Below the pieces are notes generated by a model, which worked only from the letters and a program-made list of their open reading frames with translations, was not told where the DNA came from and did no database searches. From IMG/VR virus record IMGVR_UViG_3300022221_000004, positions 1 through 36,764 of that record: a stretch of 36,764 nucleotides of DNA; one strand, 5' to 3'. Of this stretch, positions 15,881 through 23,773 are shown in pieces; position 1 is the first letter of the stretch, and each line of letters begins with the position of its first letter. Both the position numbers and the translations under genes were made by a program. The DNA comes from a virus.

Positions 15881-18013
15881 ATGGCAGCAAATAAAATAAC
15901 GTATGTAGATAAGGAAACGCTAACAGCGTTGCCTTTAATCGCTGAAAAAAACAAAATAACTGGTGATAATGCAACAGAGATAAAAACCGTTGTTAATAGT
16001 CATGCTGATAATATAGATACATTAACCGCTAACAACCACCAACAAAATACGGACACAGGCACTAATCAAAATGCGTTCTCACTTGGTGATGGTCTAATAG
16101 GTAATAAGGTTTTAGAGGCTAATAATTCAGCAGTACAAAAGCCTAAAATTAGGTTTAACGAGACCTCGCAAGTTTGGGAGCGTACCAACGATGGCACAAC
16201 ATACGCAGACTTGGGAGGAGGTGGGGGCAATCCTCTTGATTCATCCAGTGGCGTTATCTCGTTTGGTGGCTTTACGATAGCCAGTGCAACGACTTTCGAC
16301 ATTGGCGAGATTAAAGCGCAATTTATAGATTTTACAGATCCAGAAAATCCAATAATTGCGCCCGTAGTAACCAGAGCAGCACAAGCAGGAATAACAGACC
16401 CGTTAATCGCCACGGCAAACATTACCTATGTACTAATGAATAGTGCTGGGGTGCTGTTATATCAAGGCACAGAGCCAACAGCAACCGACATGACAGATAA
16501 GGCTTTTGTCGGACAGATAGGCCATCCAGACAGGGCAACCATTACATCCGCTATATCGGTAACAAGCAACGTTCAGAATCCAATATCTCAGGTTCGGGAG
16601 TTGTTTACAGGCCTGGGGCCGATTGTTCAAAGCGGCCTAACATTTGAGGCAGCAGCAACACTAATGAAGGTATCTCTGGCGGCTGGCACGGTTGTAGATT
16701 TAGGCTTAGGGAGTGATGGAAATGAACCTTATTCAGCAACGCCAAACACGAAGAGCTATGCAGCGGTTGACCCCGTTACAACATTTTTATACGTTGCCAG
16801 TGATGGAAGCAATGCTTCGGCAACAGTTGTCGATCCAGATAATTACGACCCTAACGGGGATATATTGAATTTGGTTGCCGTTCCAAACAATAAATTTACG
16901 GTTCAGTATATCGTAGTTTTTAAAGGTGGATTTGTTAATATCCAATACGGCCAAACGGTTTATGACTCTTTAGATAATGCTTTAAATGCAGTAATAAGAG
17001 GTGAAAGCTACACTTTTGCCGATGTAATAAATGAATCAGCTTTAGTTCGATCAGCCTTAATTCTACAAAAAGGGATAACAGGCAATTTAGCGGATGCGGT
17101 AACAGCAGGAACAGCGCACTTTCATAATTTCGGAAAGTTTGGCGCTGAGTCGGGCAGTTCAGGACATAGTGGAGTAGCTGGCACGACTTTTCAGGTAGTC
17201 TACGAAAATTCGGTAATACCTCAAATAATAACAGACGCAACAAGAGGGGCAGTGTTTCTACAAAGGGGCACGGCTTTAGATACCGACACTGTTATAGGTG
17301 TTAAAAATGGTGCTGGAACGACTGCCGCAACAATATCAGGAGAGGGAAAAATAACGGGGAAGGTGTTATCTGTAAGTGGGGAAATATTATCCTCTGTAAG
17401 TGATGCAGCAGAAGTCAGACACGCATTAATTCAGGCAGGGAACGGTGATTTAGCCGTGGAAATAGCAGCAAACGGAACGGGCGACCCGTTTGTTATGTTT
17501 GAAGGATCGTCGGCTAGATACGGGTTTGGAATAGATGAAAGTGACGGGCAAGCCTTGCAACTAAGAGCGGCGTCAGCTCCAAGCGCAGCCTCACCATCTA
17601 ATGGTGCTTCATTGGTTAAAATAGAATTAGGCGGATTATTTACCTTTAATTCTAATGTCGGGGGCATAGCGTCAACGGCAGCACTAACAGATGGGGCGGC
17701 AATTGCTTTTAATATGGCCAGTAATACACTAGGTATAAAAACCTTATCAACTGTTCAGGCCGCTATAACATTGACATTAAGCAACGTTACGCAGGGCGCA
17801 AACCAAGTGCTTAGTGTTGAGAAAAATATTGCTGGAGATGTTACTATAACATTGGCAGGAACAGGGCTTTCATTCTACGGTTATAATGATGCAGATTTAA
17901 GCACTACGCCATCAATAGTATTGACGGGAGCTATTGGAGATATATTCGATGTTTCTTTCTTAGCAAGAACGGCAACAAAAATAGGTGTAGCAGTTGGGCA
18001 AAACGGAAATTAA
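15881..18013 (+). CDS. Large tail fibre / baseplate-attached protein
   Basis: A 710-residue protein, the longest in the genome. It begins with a helical attachment-like segment ('VVNSHADNIDTLTANNHQQ', coiled coil likely, residues about 38-65), then 'KIRFNETSQVWERTNDGTTYADLG', a Gly run, and long strand-rich repeats. The C-terminal 100 residues ('AALTDGAAIAFNMAS' ... 'FDVSFLARTATKIGVAVG') resemble a fibre tip. Probably a trimeric tail fibre that contacts the host. Confidence 0.7.
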   Translation: MAANKITYVDKETLTALPLIAEKNKITGDNATEIKTVVNSHADNIDTLTANNHQQNTDTGTNQNAFSLGDGLIGNKVLEANNSAVQKPKIRFNETSQVWERTNDGTTYADLGGGGGNPLDSSSGVISFGGFTIASATTFDIGEIKAQFIDFTDPENPIIAPVVTRAAQAGITDPLIATANITYVLMNSAGVLLYQGTEPTATDMTDKAFVGQIGHPDRATITSAISVTSNVQNPISQVRELFTGLGPIVQSGLTFEAAATLMKVSLAAGTVVDLGLGSDGNEPYSATPNTKSYAAVDPVTTFLYVASDGSNASATVVDPDNYDPNGDILNLVAVPNNKFTVQYIVVFKGGFVNIQYGQTVYDSLDNALNAVIRGESYTFADVINESALVRSALILQKGITGNLADAVTAGTAHFHNFGKFGAESGSSGHSGVAGTTFQVVYENSVIPQIITDATRGAVFLQRGTALDTDTVIGVKNGAGTTAATISGEGKITGKVLSVSGEILSSVSDAAEVRHALIQAGNGDLAVEIAANGTGDPFVMFEGSSARYGFGIDESDGQALQLRAASAPSAASPSNGASLVKIELGGLFTFNSNVGGIASTAALTDGAAIAFNMASNTLGIKTLSTVQAAITLTLSNVTQGANQVLSVEKNIAGDVTITLAGTGLSFYGYNDADLSTTPSIVLTGAIGDIFDVSFLARTATKIGVAVGQNGN

Positions 18014-18787
18014 ATGTATTATCATAACCACATATTAAGGAGTCAAAGTGAAGTGTATTCAGCAGAAGCCGAAGCAGTTTTTTTGCTGATGCCTAATCCA
18101 TTAACTACTACAGAAAAACAGAATATAAACACGGTAGTAAACGCAATGGTATTGTCTGGGAATTGGGCTAAGATGGATTACTTCTTTTTTAATACATTAA
18201 CTGATGAAGCTAACTCGTTAATGTGCGCTATACGTGGAATTTCGGCATCAAATGTTAACGGGTGCGTTCATACGCCAAATCAAGGATTTCGAGGAAACGG
18301 AACTACTAAGTACATCGATACTAACTTCAATCTAGCGACAGATTCTGTCAATGCAACTTTAAATATCAATAATATTGGTGCTTATTGTTATGATAATTTT
18401 GATGTTTTGACACAAAATTTATTCGGATCACGGGCTGGGCTTGCTTTCACTGGAATTGTGCAAACAGGAACATCAATTAATTACGTTAACAACGCTGGCA
18501 CAGGCGCAGTATATGCCCCTTCAAATGTTTTTGTAAAGGGTAGATACTCGACTCATAGAATAGACTCCGTTAATAGTTATTATCAGGAAAATGGAGTGAC
18601 AGTAAGCAGCTCAACTGTTTCAAGCTATGGTATCCCAGCCGAAACGATGGGGATTCTTGCTCAAAAATATACAAGCATAACTGGACATTTGGACGGCACC
18701 GTATCTTATGCCTATTATGGAGGAAACCTAGATAGGGTTGCCCTAAACAATGAATTAAATTTACTCGAATCTTTATTTATAGTATAA
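18014..18787 (+). CDS. Putative fibre-tip or carbohydrate-binding tail protein
   Basis: A 257-residue protein directly after the large fibre gene. The N-terminal 75 residues are helical and contain 'AEAEAVFLLMPNPLTTTEKQ'; the rest is strand-rich with 'GNGTTKYIDTNFNL' and 'VFVKGRYSTHRIDSVNSYYQ', recalling lectin-like (LamG/concanavalin-type) domains. It may form the receptor-binding tip or help the fibre fold. No family is recognised with certainty. Confidence 0.55.
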   Translation: MYYHNHILRSQSEVYSAEAEAVFLLMPNPLTTTEKQNINTVVNAMVLSGNWAKMDYFFFNTLTDEANSLMCAIRGISASNVNGCVHTPNQGFRGNGTTKYIDTNFNLATDSVNATLNINNIGAYCYDNFDVLTQNLFGSRAGLAFTGIVQTGTSINYVNNAGTGAVYAPSNVFVKGRYSTHRIDSVNSYYQENGVTVSSSTVSSYGIPAETMGILAQKYTSITGHLDGTVSYAYYGGNLDRVALNNELNLLESLFIV

Positions 18788-18789
18788 TT

Positions 18790-19008
18790 ATGGCCTTTTT
18801 AAAACTAAGATCCCCAAATCAGTTATATGGACAGTTGCACGGACAAACAGATGGAGTTCATCGGCTTGAATTAGTAGAAGATGCTAACGGGGATCATTAT
18901 ATCCACGAGGAAATAAAAGATCATCCTGTTTGGAGTAAGTTTAATAATCTATTCAATCAGCTTGAAGTTGTTGAAACAATAGAGCCTATACTTCACGAAC
19001 TCCCATGA
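18790..19008 (+). CDS. Small protein downstream of tail fibres
   Basis: A 72-residue soluble protein. It has a repeated 'LYGQLHGQTDGVHRLEL' start and an acidic C-terminal half with 'HPVWSKFNNLFNQLEVVE'. It sits 2 bp after the fibre-tip gene and overlaps the next tiny gene by ATGA. It may be a fibre-associated protein; function unknown. Confidence 0.5.
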   Translation: MAFLKLRSPNQLYGQLHGQTDGVHRLELVEDANGDHYIHEEIKDHPVWSKFNNLFNQLEVVETIEPILHELP

Positions 19009-19106
19009 TACAGATTACAGAAGCTTTAATGCATCAAGATGGCAATATTTTAGATAGAAAAATAAAAAATGATTATATTTGGAATACAACAGAAATAATC
19101 CAATAA
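19005..19106 (+). CDS. 33-residue hypothetical protein
   Basis: A tiny gene starting in an ATGA overlap with the 72-residue gene and ending at TAA 19104-19106. The product (MIQITEALMHQDGNILDRKI...) is polar, with no TM segment or motif. The overlap supports translation, but size makes it uncertain. It resembles the XkdX/short linker genes found after tail fibres only in size and position. Confidence 0.4.
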   Translation: MIQITEALMHQDGNILDRKIKNDYIWNTTEIIQ

Positions 19107-19118
19107 AATAAAAAAATT

Positions 19119-19244
19119 ATGAAACAATTTAACAAATTTCAGGAGTGGCGAAATGACAAGCCAGACAAGCCAGAAGAGGAGGAGGTTAATGTAACAACGC
19201 AAACAGTGCCACCAGTACCAGAGCCAGTACCACCAGGGTCGTAA
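19119..19244 (+). CDS. 41-residue Pro/Glu-rich protein
   Basis: A tiny gene whose stop is coupled by TAATG to the following membrane-protein gene. The product starts MKQFNKFQEWRNDKPDKP, then has a run of four Glu, and ends in a Pro-rich tail ('VPPVPEPVPPGS'). The end looks like an extended linker. Coupling to the next gene supports it being real; function unknown. Confidence 0.45.
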   Translation: MKQFNKFQEWRNDKPDKPEEEEVNVTTQTVPPVPEPVPPGS

Positions 19245-19657
19245 TGAGCAAAGGGTTAGCGGCTATAGTGCTAATGGTTATATATCATGCACTCCCGTAT
19301 TCGTGGGAGGCTTTTTCCATAGAAATATGGGTTAAGCCTTTCCCTTTTATGGTGTATGAAGGAGGTTTTGAGAATGGTATTAGATTAGTGACCTATGTCA
19401 GCTATATCTCTGACTTTATGAGACACATAGTAATAGCTATTGCGATACTTTTGTTTGTGCCAAGAAACACACTACTTGGAGAGATTGCAATCATTAGCCT
19501 AATTATTTGCATATTTGATCTTTTCTGGTACGTGGTGTTTTACAATAACCCTTATTCAATACCAGAATTGGCAATAAAAGGAGTTGTTATAGTACTTGTT
19601 TTTCTTATGTTAATTAACTCAAAAAATGGATACTCAAATATTGACAGCGATAATTAG
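19244..19657 (+). CDS. Multi-TM membrane protein, lysis region
   Basis: A 137-residue protein with several hydrophobic segments: residues about 3-18, 60-75 ('IVIAIAILLFV'), 80-100 ('IAIISLIICIFDLFWYVVF') and 110-125 ('GVVIVLVFLMLI'). Its last 11 residues (KNGYSNIDSDN) are encoded by the start region of the next gene. The position just before other membrane genes and the endolysin suggests a role in lysis, such as an antiholin, but this is inference. Confidence 0.6.
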   Translation: MSKGLAAIVLMVIYHALPYSWEAFSIEIWVKPFPFMVYEGGFENGIRLVTYVSYISDFMRHIVIAIAILLFVPRNTLLGEIAIISLIICIFDLFWYVVFYNNPYSIPELAIKGVVIVLVFLMLINSKNGYSNIDSDN

Positions 19658-19696
19658 CGGTTGTATTTTCGGTGCTGTTATAGCATGGCCAATAAC
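19621..19696 (+). repeat. Duplicated gene-overlap segment, copy 1
   Basis: About 76 bp that align without gaps to 19901-19976 at an offset of exactly 280 bp, with scattered substitutions. It encodes, in two frames, the C-terminal end of one protein and the N-terminal TM segment of the next. Confidence 0.75.
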
Positions 19697-19937
19697 GAGA
19701 CTAATTTATATGCACAAAATCAAAATGAACGAGATGGACAAAGACAGAGAGGTCTTTGAATTAAAGGCCGAGCAGTGCCTTAAGAATTACAGGTATCATA
19801 AGATAAAAACAGAGCTAAACGACAAAATTCAAAAACTAAGCAGCGATTTAGAAAACTCAAGATTCGCATACAGCGCACCAATGATTAATATCAAAGAACT
19901 AAAAAATGGAACTACAAACATTGATAGCGATGGTTAG
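19626..19937 (+). CDS. N-terminal TM, coiled-coil protein (copy A), spanin-like
   Basis: A 103-residue protein starting with a TM segment ('ILTAIISGCIFGAVIAWPI', residues about 4-22), followed by a charged helix (about 30-85). The start 'MDTQILTAIISGC' closely resembles that of the next gene ('MELQTLIAMVSGC'). The architecture resembles inner-membrane spanins (Rz) near an endolysin gene. It overlaps the previous gene by 32 bases. The spanin role is inferred; no outer-membrane partner was identified. Confidence 0.55.
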   Translation: MDTQILTAIISGCIFGAVIAWPITRLIYMHKIKMNEMDKDREVFELKAEQCLKNYRYHKIKTELNDKIQKLSSDLENSRFAYSAPMINIKELKNGTTNIDSDG

Positions 19938-19976
19938 TGGATGTGTGTTTGGTGCGTCAATGATGTGGCCTATTGC
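19901..19976 (+). repeat. Duplicated gene-overlap segment, copy 2
   Basis: Second copy of the 76-bp segment at 19621-19696. Both coding frames of the overlap are kept open: the upstream protein ends KNGTTNIDSDG here versus KNGYSNIDSDN in copy 1, and the downstream start codon is at the same place. Confidence 0.75.
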
Positions 19977-20193
19977 AAACATGGTATGCCGTAGAAAAAC
20001 AAAAGCGAGCAATAAGGTTAGTAGGGAGGTAATAAAAGATTTAAATGATAGTTTGTTTATTGCAAATGCGCAGTATATTAGAGCTAATAAGGCATTAAAA
20101 GAGAGGGGATTAATGAGTAGCCAAATTGAGGAAATGAGCAAGGACATAGTTAGCGCACAAAGAGTGCTTGCAGATATTTTAAAAGGGTTATGA
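19906..20193 (+). CDS. N-terminal TM, coiled-coil protein (copy B)
   Basis: A 95-residue paralogue of the gene at 19626. The TM segment is at residues about 4-22 ('QTLIAMVSGCVFGASMMWPI'), then a basic stretch and a long helix ending in 'EEMSKDIVSAQRVLADIL'. Similarity to copy A is clear only in the first 30 residues, so the C-terminal parts have diverged or have a different source. It overlaps the next gene by ATGA-like 4 bases. Likely anchored in the inner membrane with a soluble helix. Confidence 0.55.
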   Translation: MELQTLIAMVSGCVFGASMMWPIANMVCRRKTKASNKVSREVIKDLNDSLFIANAQYIRANKALKERGLMSSQIEEMSKDIVSAQRVLADILKGL

Positions 20194-20585
20194 TTATACA
20201 GTCAATATTATTGTTTGCAGATACGCACCCTGAAGTTATAGAGCCATCTATTTCAATTGTCACAATTATTGGAGCGATATTTTCTTTTATTGCTTCTGTT
20301 AGTATGATAATATTTAGTGTTTGGCTAAAAAGCTCTAGTGATAGGAAATATGCAGAACAACAAAAAGAGGAGGGTAAAAGAGAAGAGAGCTTTGAAAGTC
20401 TAAAAAAACAGGTGTATGCTAACAAAGAGAATATCCTAACAAATACAATACACGATGAAAATAATATCAAGGAAAATAGCAGAATGCAAAAATCTATTGA
20501 AGAAATGAGAAAATCCGTAGACGGGTTGGCCAAAGAAGTTCACGACTTAGCCAAGATAGTTGCAGGATTAAAAAACGGAGGGTAA
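20190..20585 (+). CDS. TM plus coiled-coil protein, lysis region
   Basis: A 131-residue protein with a hydrophobic segment at residues about 20-45 ('SIVTIIGAIFSFIASVSMII', then 'FSVWL') followed by a long charged helix with heptad-like spacing (about 50-125). It ends 1 bp before the endolysin gene. The architecture suits a holin-associated or spanin-like protein. No family is recognised. Confidence 0.55.
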   Translation: MIIQSILLFADTHPEVIEPSISIVTIIGAIFSFIASVSMIIFSVWLKSSSDRKYAEQQKEEGKREESFESLKKQVYANKENILTNTIHDENNIKENSRMQKSIEEMRKSVDGLAKEVHDLAKIVAGLKNGG

Positions 20586-20586
20586 T

Positions 20587-21081
20587 ATGTTCTACTTAGG
20601 AAAAACCAGTAAGCGCAGAATAAAAGGCGTAAGTGAATATTTAGTTATTGCTTTAAGCGAGGTTTTAAAACTTTCGCCTATAGACGTTACTATACCGTGG
20701 ATGGGAGGAGTTAGGACAGCAGGAGAGCAAAACGAGATATTTTCAAGAGGCGCTTCGCAACGAGATGGGTACGAAAAGAAATCTTATCACCAATCGGGGG
20801 GGGCTGTTGACATTGCCCCTTATGTGGATGGCGAAATATCAAACACAAAAGAGCATGCTTTAATCGTTGCATACTACATGATTTTATCATTTGAATTATT
20901 AAAGAAAGAGAAGAAAATACCAAAAGATATTTATTTGCATTGCGGCATATTTTGGGGCGATAAGGATTTGGATAATGATGGATTCTTAACCGAGCAAGAT
21001 AAGATTGGTTGGGATGCACGGCATTTCGAGTTAAGGCCTTATCCACAAGAAAATACATTTGAAATAAAATTATCAGCATGA
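20587..21081 (+). CDS. Endolysin, zinc L-alanyl-D-glutamate peptidase (M15/VanY-like)
   Basis: A 164-residue peptidase of the T5/VanY-like M15 group. The zinc ligands are His68 and Asp75 in 'SYHQSGGAVDIAPY' and His146 in 'WDARHFEL', with Glu148 as the likely catalytic base. Arg43 in 'GGVRTAGEQ' is also conserved in the family. Between the motifs, residues 127-138 (DLDNDGFLTEQD) fit an EF-hand calcium loop. It cleaves the L-Ala-D-Glu bond in peptidoglycan stem peptides after the holin releases it. There is no signal peptide. A run of eight Gs (20796-20803) encodes part of the zinc motif. Confidence 0.88.
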   Translation: MFYLGKTSKRRIKGVSEYLVIALSEVLKLSPIDVTIPWMGGVRTAGEQNEIFSRGASQRDGYEKKSYHQSGGAVDIAPYVDGEISNTKEHALIVAYYMILSFELLKKEKKIPKDIYLHCGIFWGDKDLDNDGFLTEQDKIGWDARHFELRPYPQENTFEIKLSA

Positions 21082-21485
21082 AGGCAAAAGAAATAATCAA
21101 GGCCAGTACAGAGCTTGTAAGCGAGGCTGGCAAGGTTGCTGATAATCTTACCACCTCTAAAAAAGAGGAGGCCGAGGCGATCAACGAGAGGCACGACAGA
21201 GATATGATTAGTGACTCTTGGTGGTCTAAGAATATACGACCACTAACATTAGCCTTTTTGTTAGTAAACTTTGTAATTATGGGGTATTTGGACGGGTTTG
21301 CTTTTTTTACGTTAAATGTCACATTTTTATCTCAAATGTCCATCTTATTAGGGAGTGTTTTTATATTCTATTTTGGAGATCGTGCAGTAAATGGATTTAT
21401 GAAAATTAAAGGTCAACATGAAAGGTCGAACAAAAGAGAGGAAAACAGACAGGCCAGAAGATTAAAAAGGATCGATAAAGATTAA
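21078..21485 (+). CDS. Holin (3-TM GTA-holin-like)
   Basis: A 135-residue protein overlapping the endolysin by ATGA. A polar N-terminal helix is followed by 'SWWSKNIRPLTL' (residues about 47-58), hydrophobic segments at about 56-72 and 74-98, a 'FGDRAVNGF' motif and a very basic tail. This order (WxxKxxRPL, TMs, GDR) is characteristic of the GTA_holin_3TM group. It would form the inner-membrane lesion that frees the endolysin. It is the last gene of the late transcript. Confidence 0.75.
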   Translation: MKAKEIIKASTELVSEAGKVADNLTTSKKEEAEAINERHDRDMISDSWWSKNIRPLTLAFLLVNFVIMGYLDGFAFFTLNVTFLSQMSILLGSVFIFYFGDRAVNGFMKIKGQHERSNKREENRQARRLKRIDKD

Positions 21486-21546
21486 TTCATATATTTGTAA
21501 AGCTATTCGTAACAACAAAAGTTTGTGATTTAGGTGTTTTGTTTTT

Positions 21547-21576
21547 AGGAGCGTTTCTCATGCGCTCCTTTTTTTT
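21547..21576 (+). terminator. Rho-independent terminator after the late operon
   Basis: GGAGCG (21548-21553) pairs perfectly with CGCTCC (21563-21568), a flanking A-T pair extends the stem, and eight Ts follow. It ends the late genes 60 bp after the holin. Confidence 0.92.
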
Positions 21577-21598
21577 GCCCAAAAAGTTTAGCAAATAC

Positions 21599-21629
21599 TT
21601 TTCTTTGTAAAACAAATACACTACCTTTG
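21599..21629 (+). promoter_or_regulatory. Early-region promoter
   Basis: TACCTTTG (21622-21629) matches the TAnnTTTG box and is 13 bases before the next ATG. TTTT (21599-21602) is at the expected -33 spacing (19 bp), and a TTTG lies closer at 21604. It follows the late terminator, so it starts the early/replication transcript. Confidence 0.65.
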
Positions 21630-21642
21630 AAAATAAAAAGAT

Positions 21643-21867
21643 ATGTTAAGAGTAAGGACAGAAAATAAGAAATTCAATTTATGCGAGGCGTACAAGAAAA
21701 GCGTATTTGCGCAAATGTATTACAGAATCAGTTTAGGCAAGGAGCTAGACAGGAGGCAAGCGAGCTGCAAATTCGCACAGGAGGAAGCCGCTAATATGAT
21801 AGATAGCCATACTTGTGGCTTGGTTTTTAAGCAAATAAATGATAGACAAAACAAACTTAATAAATAG
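21643..21867 (+). CDS. Small early protein (74 aa)
   Basis: A 74-residue basic, helical protein, first gene after the early promoter. It has no TM segment; features include two Cys and 'LGKELDRRQASCKFAQEEAANM'-type helix (LGKELDRRQASC, then KFAQEEAANM). First-transcribed early genes often modify the host, but nothing here shows a function. Confidence 0.55.
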   Translation: MLRVRTENKKFNLCEAYKKSVFAQMYYRISLGKELDRRQASCKFAQEEAANMIDSHTCGLVFKQINDRQNKLNK

Positions 21868-21868
21868 C

Positions 21869-22219
21869 ATGGAACAGATACAGCAACTATTAGAGATTTT
21901 AAAAGAAACCCCACAGATGGCATTATGGGGATTGGGTTTATTCTTCCTTTTCACCTTATTAAAGATGGCGAGCTGGATAGGGGCGTTAACGGTGACGGCT
22001 AAATTATTCGTAAATAAATATTATGACTATAAAAATAATAAGATAGATAAGGACGAAGCAGCAGAGTTACTCACCTACTTTAAGGGCAAATGTATCGGGG
22101 AATCAACTTCCAAAGCACTTATTGCACTAATAAGTGAAATGAGCAACTCTCCATATCTGTATGAAAGTGACATAAATAATACAATAAAATTAATAAAAGA
22201 AAGCAGAAAAAATAAATAG
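21869..22219 (+). CDS. Single-TM early protein
   Basis: I start at ATG 21869, which sits in the same 'aaatagcATGGA' context as the next gene; an upstream in-frame ATG at 21839 would overlap the previous gene by 29 bases. The 116-residue product has a hydrophobic segment at residues about 19-48 ('LWGLGLFFLFTLLKMASWIG') and a soluble helical C-terminus. Function unknown. Confidence 0.55.
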   Translation: MEQIQQLLEILKETPQMALWGLGLFFLFTLLKMASWIGALTVTAKLFVNKYYDYKNNKIDKDEAAELLTYFKGKCIGESTSKALIALISEMSNSPYLYESDINNTIKLIKESRKNK

Positions 22220-22220
22220 C

Positions 22221-22886
22221 ATGGAAACGAATAGCAAAGACAAGATAGCAAAGGCCATAATTGAGGTTATGAAAACCGTAAAAGGCATGGAGAAAAACAG
22301 CCGTGTTGGTAGTGGTCAACATGCCTATGACGGAACAAAAGACATGGACGTTAAGGAGGTGTTTAATGAGGCTCTGGCGAATAACGGCTTATGTATTCTA
22401 CCTATTGACATAGAAAAAAGCGAAGAGGTTACCAGATGGGAGGAAATAGACCAATATAGCAAGGTTACGCCCAAGCCTATGAAATCAAAGCAATCTATAT
22501 TCACAAGCGTAAAAACTAAGTATCTGCTTATGCACGAATCGGGGCAAAGTGTAGAGCTTGCTGGATACGGTCAAGGCGTGGACACTCAGGACAAAGGGGC
22601 AGGAAAGGCCACAACATACGCCTTGAAAAATTGCTTATTATTGACTTTCTTAACGCCCGTAGGTAAAATGCCAGACACGGACGCTACACATTCAAATGAC
22701 TTGCCAGTAAAAACAGCAAAGCCAACCATCAAGGAAGGTGGTACAGCATGGGTAAAGATCGTTGCAGCGTTGGCAAATCCACAAATAAACAAAACTATTG
22801 AGGATGTTAAGAAAGCGTACACGGTAACACCAGCACAGGAGGAGAAAATTAAAAACGAAGTCTTAAACCAAACACCTAAGAAATGA
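22221..22886 (+). CDS. ERF-family single-strand annealing recombinase
   Basis: A 221-residue protein with the ERF signature at residues 115-136: 'GYGQGVDTQDKGAGKA' followed by 'TTYALKNCLLLTF'. This family (P22 Erf) forms rings on single-stranded DNA and anneals complementary strands, serving phage recombination and genome circularisation. A coiled C-terminal part follows. The SSB-like gene two places downstream is a natural partner. Confidence 0.88.
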   Translation: METNSKDKIAKAIIEVMKTVKGMEKNSRVGSGQHAYDGTKDMDVKEVFNEALANNGLCILPIDIEKSEEVTRWEEIDQYSKVTPKPMKSKQSIFTSVKTKYLLMHESGQSVELAGYGQGVDTQDKGAGKATTYALKNCLLLTFLTPVGKMPDTDATHSNDLPVKTAKPTIKEGGTAWVKIVAALANPQINKTIEDVKKAYTVTPAQEEKIKNEVLNQTPKK

Positions 22887-23329
22887 AAAACGAGGCAATG
22901 AGTGTGCTAATGTCAGCACCAGAGAATAAGGAGCAAATAAAAACCTTTACAGATAGCATTATTGAAGGGATTATCGAAGGTGACTTGGATGTCATGAATT
23001 TGGCAAAACAGGTAAAAATATTAAAAGACACGATTAAGAAAATCGAAGATAGTGACAAATACAAAGATGCTTTAATTAAGGAGACAGAAAAATACCCTGA
23101 AAAAGAAGTCGATTATCATGGTGCTGTTTTTACGGTTAAAGAAAGCGGTGTAAGATATGATTTTAAGGGGTGTAATTATTCTGAGTACATTGATGTACTA
23201 GACAAAAAGAAAAGCATTGAAAATATGCTTAAAAACTTATCTACTTCAATGGTCGACCCAAACACAGGCGAGGAAGTATTTAAGGCGGTAAAAACATCAA
23301 CCACCACAGTAAGCGTAAATTTAAAATAA
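22883..23329 (+). CDS. ERF-associated hypothetical protein
   Basis: A 148-residue protein coupled to the ERF gene by an ATGA overlap and ending 1 bp before the SSB-like gene. A helix at residues about 30-70 ('LAKQVKILKDTIKKIEDSDK') is followed by a strand region with 'EKEVDYHGAVFTVKESGVRYDF'-like sequence (two parts: EKEVDYHGAVF, TVKESGVRYDF) and a C-terminal strand pair. Position between the two recombination genes suggests a recombination accessory factor; no family is recognised. Confidence 0.6.
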   Translation: MKNEAMSVLMSAPENKEQIKTFTDSIIEGIIEGDLDVMNLAKQVKILKDTIKKIEDSDKYKDALIKETEKYPEKEVDYHGAVFTVKESGVRYDFKGCNYSEYIDVLDKKKSIENMLKNLSTSMVDPNTGEEVFKAVKTSTTTVSVNLK

Positions 23330-23330
23330 C

Positions 23331-23693
23331 ATGGAAATACAGGGAATAATATATGAGATATTTAATAAACAGCAAATTACAGACTCATTCGCTAAACGTG
23401 AATTTGTGATTAAGTACGCAGAAAATCCAGACTATCCAGAACATATAAAAATGGAGTTTATACAAGATAAGTGCGATTTATTAGATAGCTATGATATTGG
23501 ACAGGAAGTTGTTGTACAGCTAAATGTAAAGGGTCGCAAATGGACAGATCCGCAGGGAGTTGATAAGTATTTTAATACTTTGCAAGCTTGGAAAATATCT
23601 AGTGTTGCCAATAGTATACCAGGCGTTCCGCAGGAGCAAGCAGCGCAAGCAGGGGAAATAAGCGAAGGGATAATAGACGATCTGCCATTTTAG
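23331..23693 (+). CDS. SSB-like protein (DUF3127-like OB fold)
   Basis: A 120-residue protein. Residues 1-95 look like an OB fold: 'KREFVIKYAE', 'IKMEFIQDKCDLLDSYDIGQ', 'VVVQLNVKGRKW', 'YFNTLQAWKI'. It ends in DDLPF (116-120), the acidic tip by which SSB proteins recruit partners. This arrangement matches DUF3127 proteins of Bacteroidota. It would coat single-stranded DNA in replication and recombination. Confidence 0.78.
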   Translation: MEIQGIIYEIFNKQQITDSFAKREFVIKYAENPDYPEHIKMEFIQDKCDLLDSYDIGQEVVVQLNVKGRKWTDPQGVDKYFNTLQAWKISSVANSIPGVPQEQAAQAGEISEGIIDDLPF

Positions 23694-23710
23694 CAAAATA
23701 AATAAAGTAA

Positions 23711-23746
23711 TACATTTGCTAAAGTTAAGCAAGTGTATTACTTTAG
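23711..23746 (+). promoter_or_regulatory. Promoter region before the 126-aa gene
   Basis: Two overlapping readings exist. TACATTTG (23711-23718) matches the -7 consensus itself. Alternatively its TTTG acts as -33, followed after 20 bp by TACTTTAG (23739-23746), 27 bp before the ATG. The second reading matches the arrangement at 31701-31731. Confidence 0.55.
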
Positions 23747-23773
23747 TAAAAGTATTAACAAAACACTAAGCAA

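Noticed and set aside
20711-21322. 203-codon open frame on the minus strand
   Set aside because: It spans two well-supported plus-strand genes (endolysin and holin) and shows no domain.
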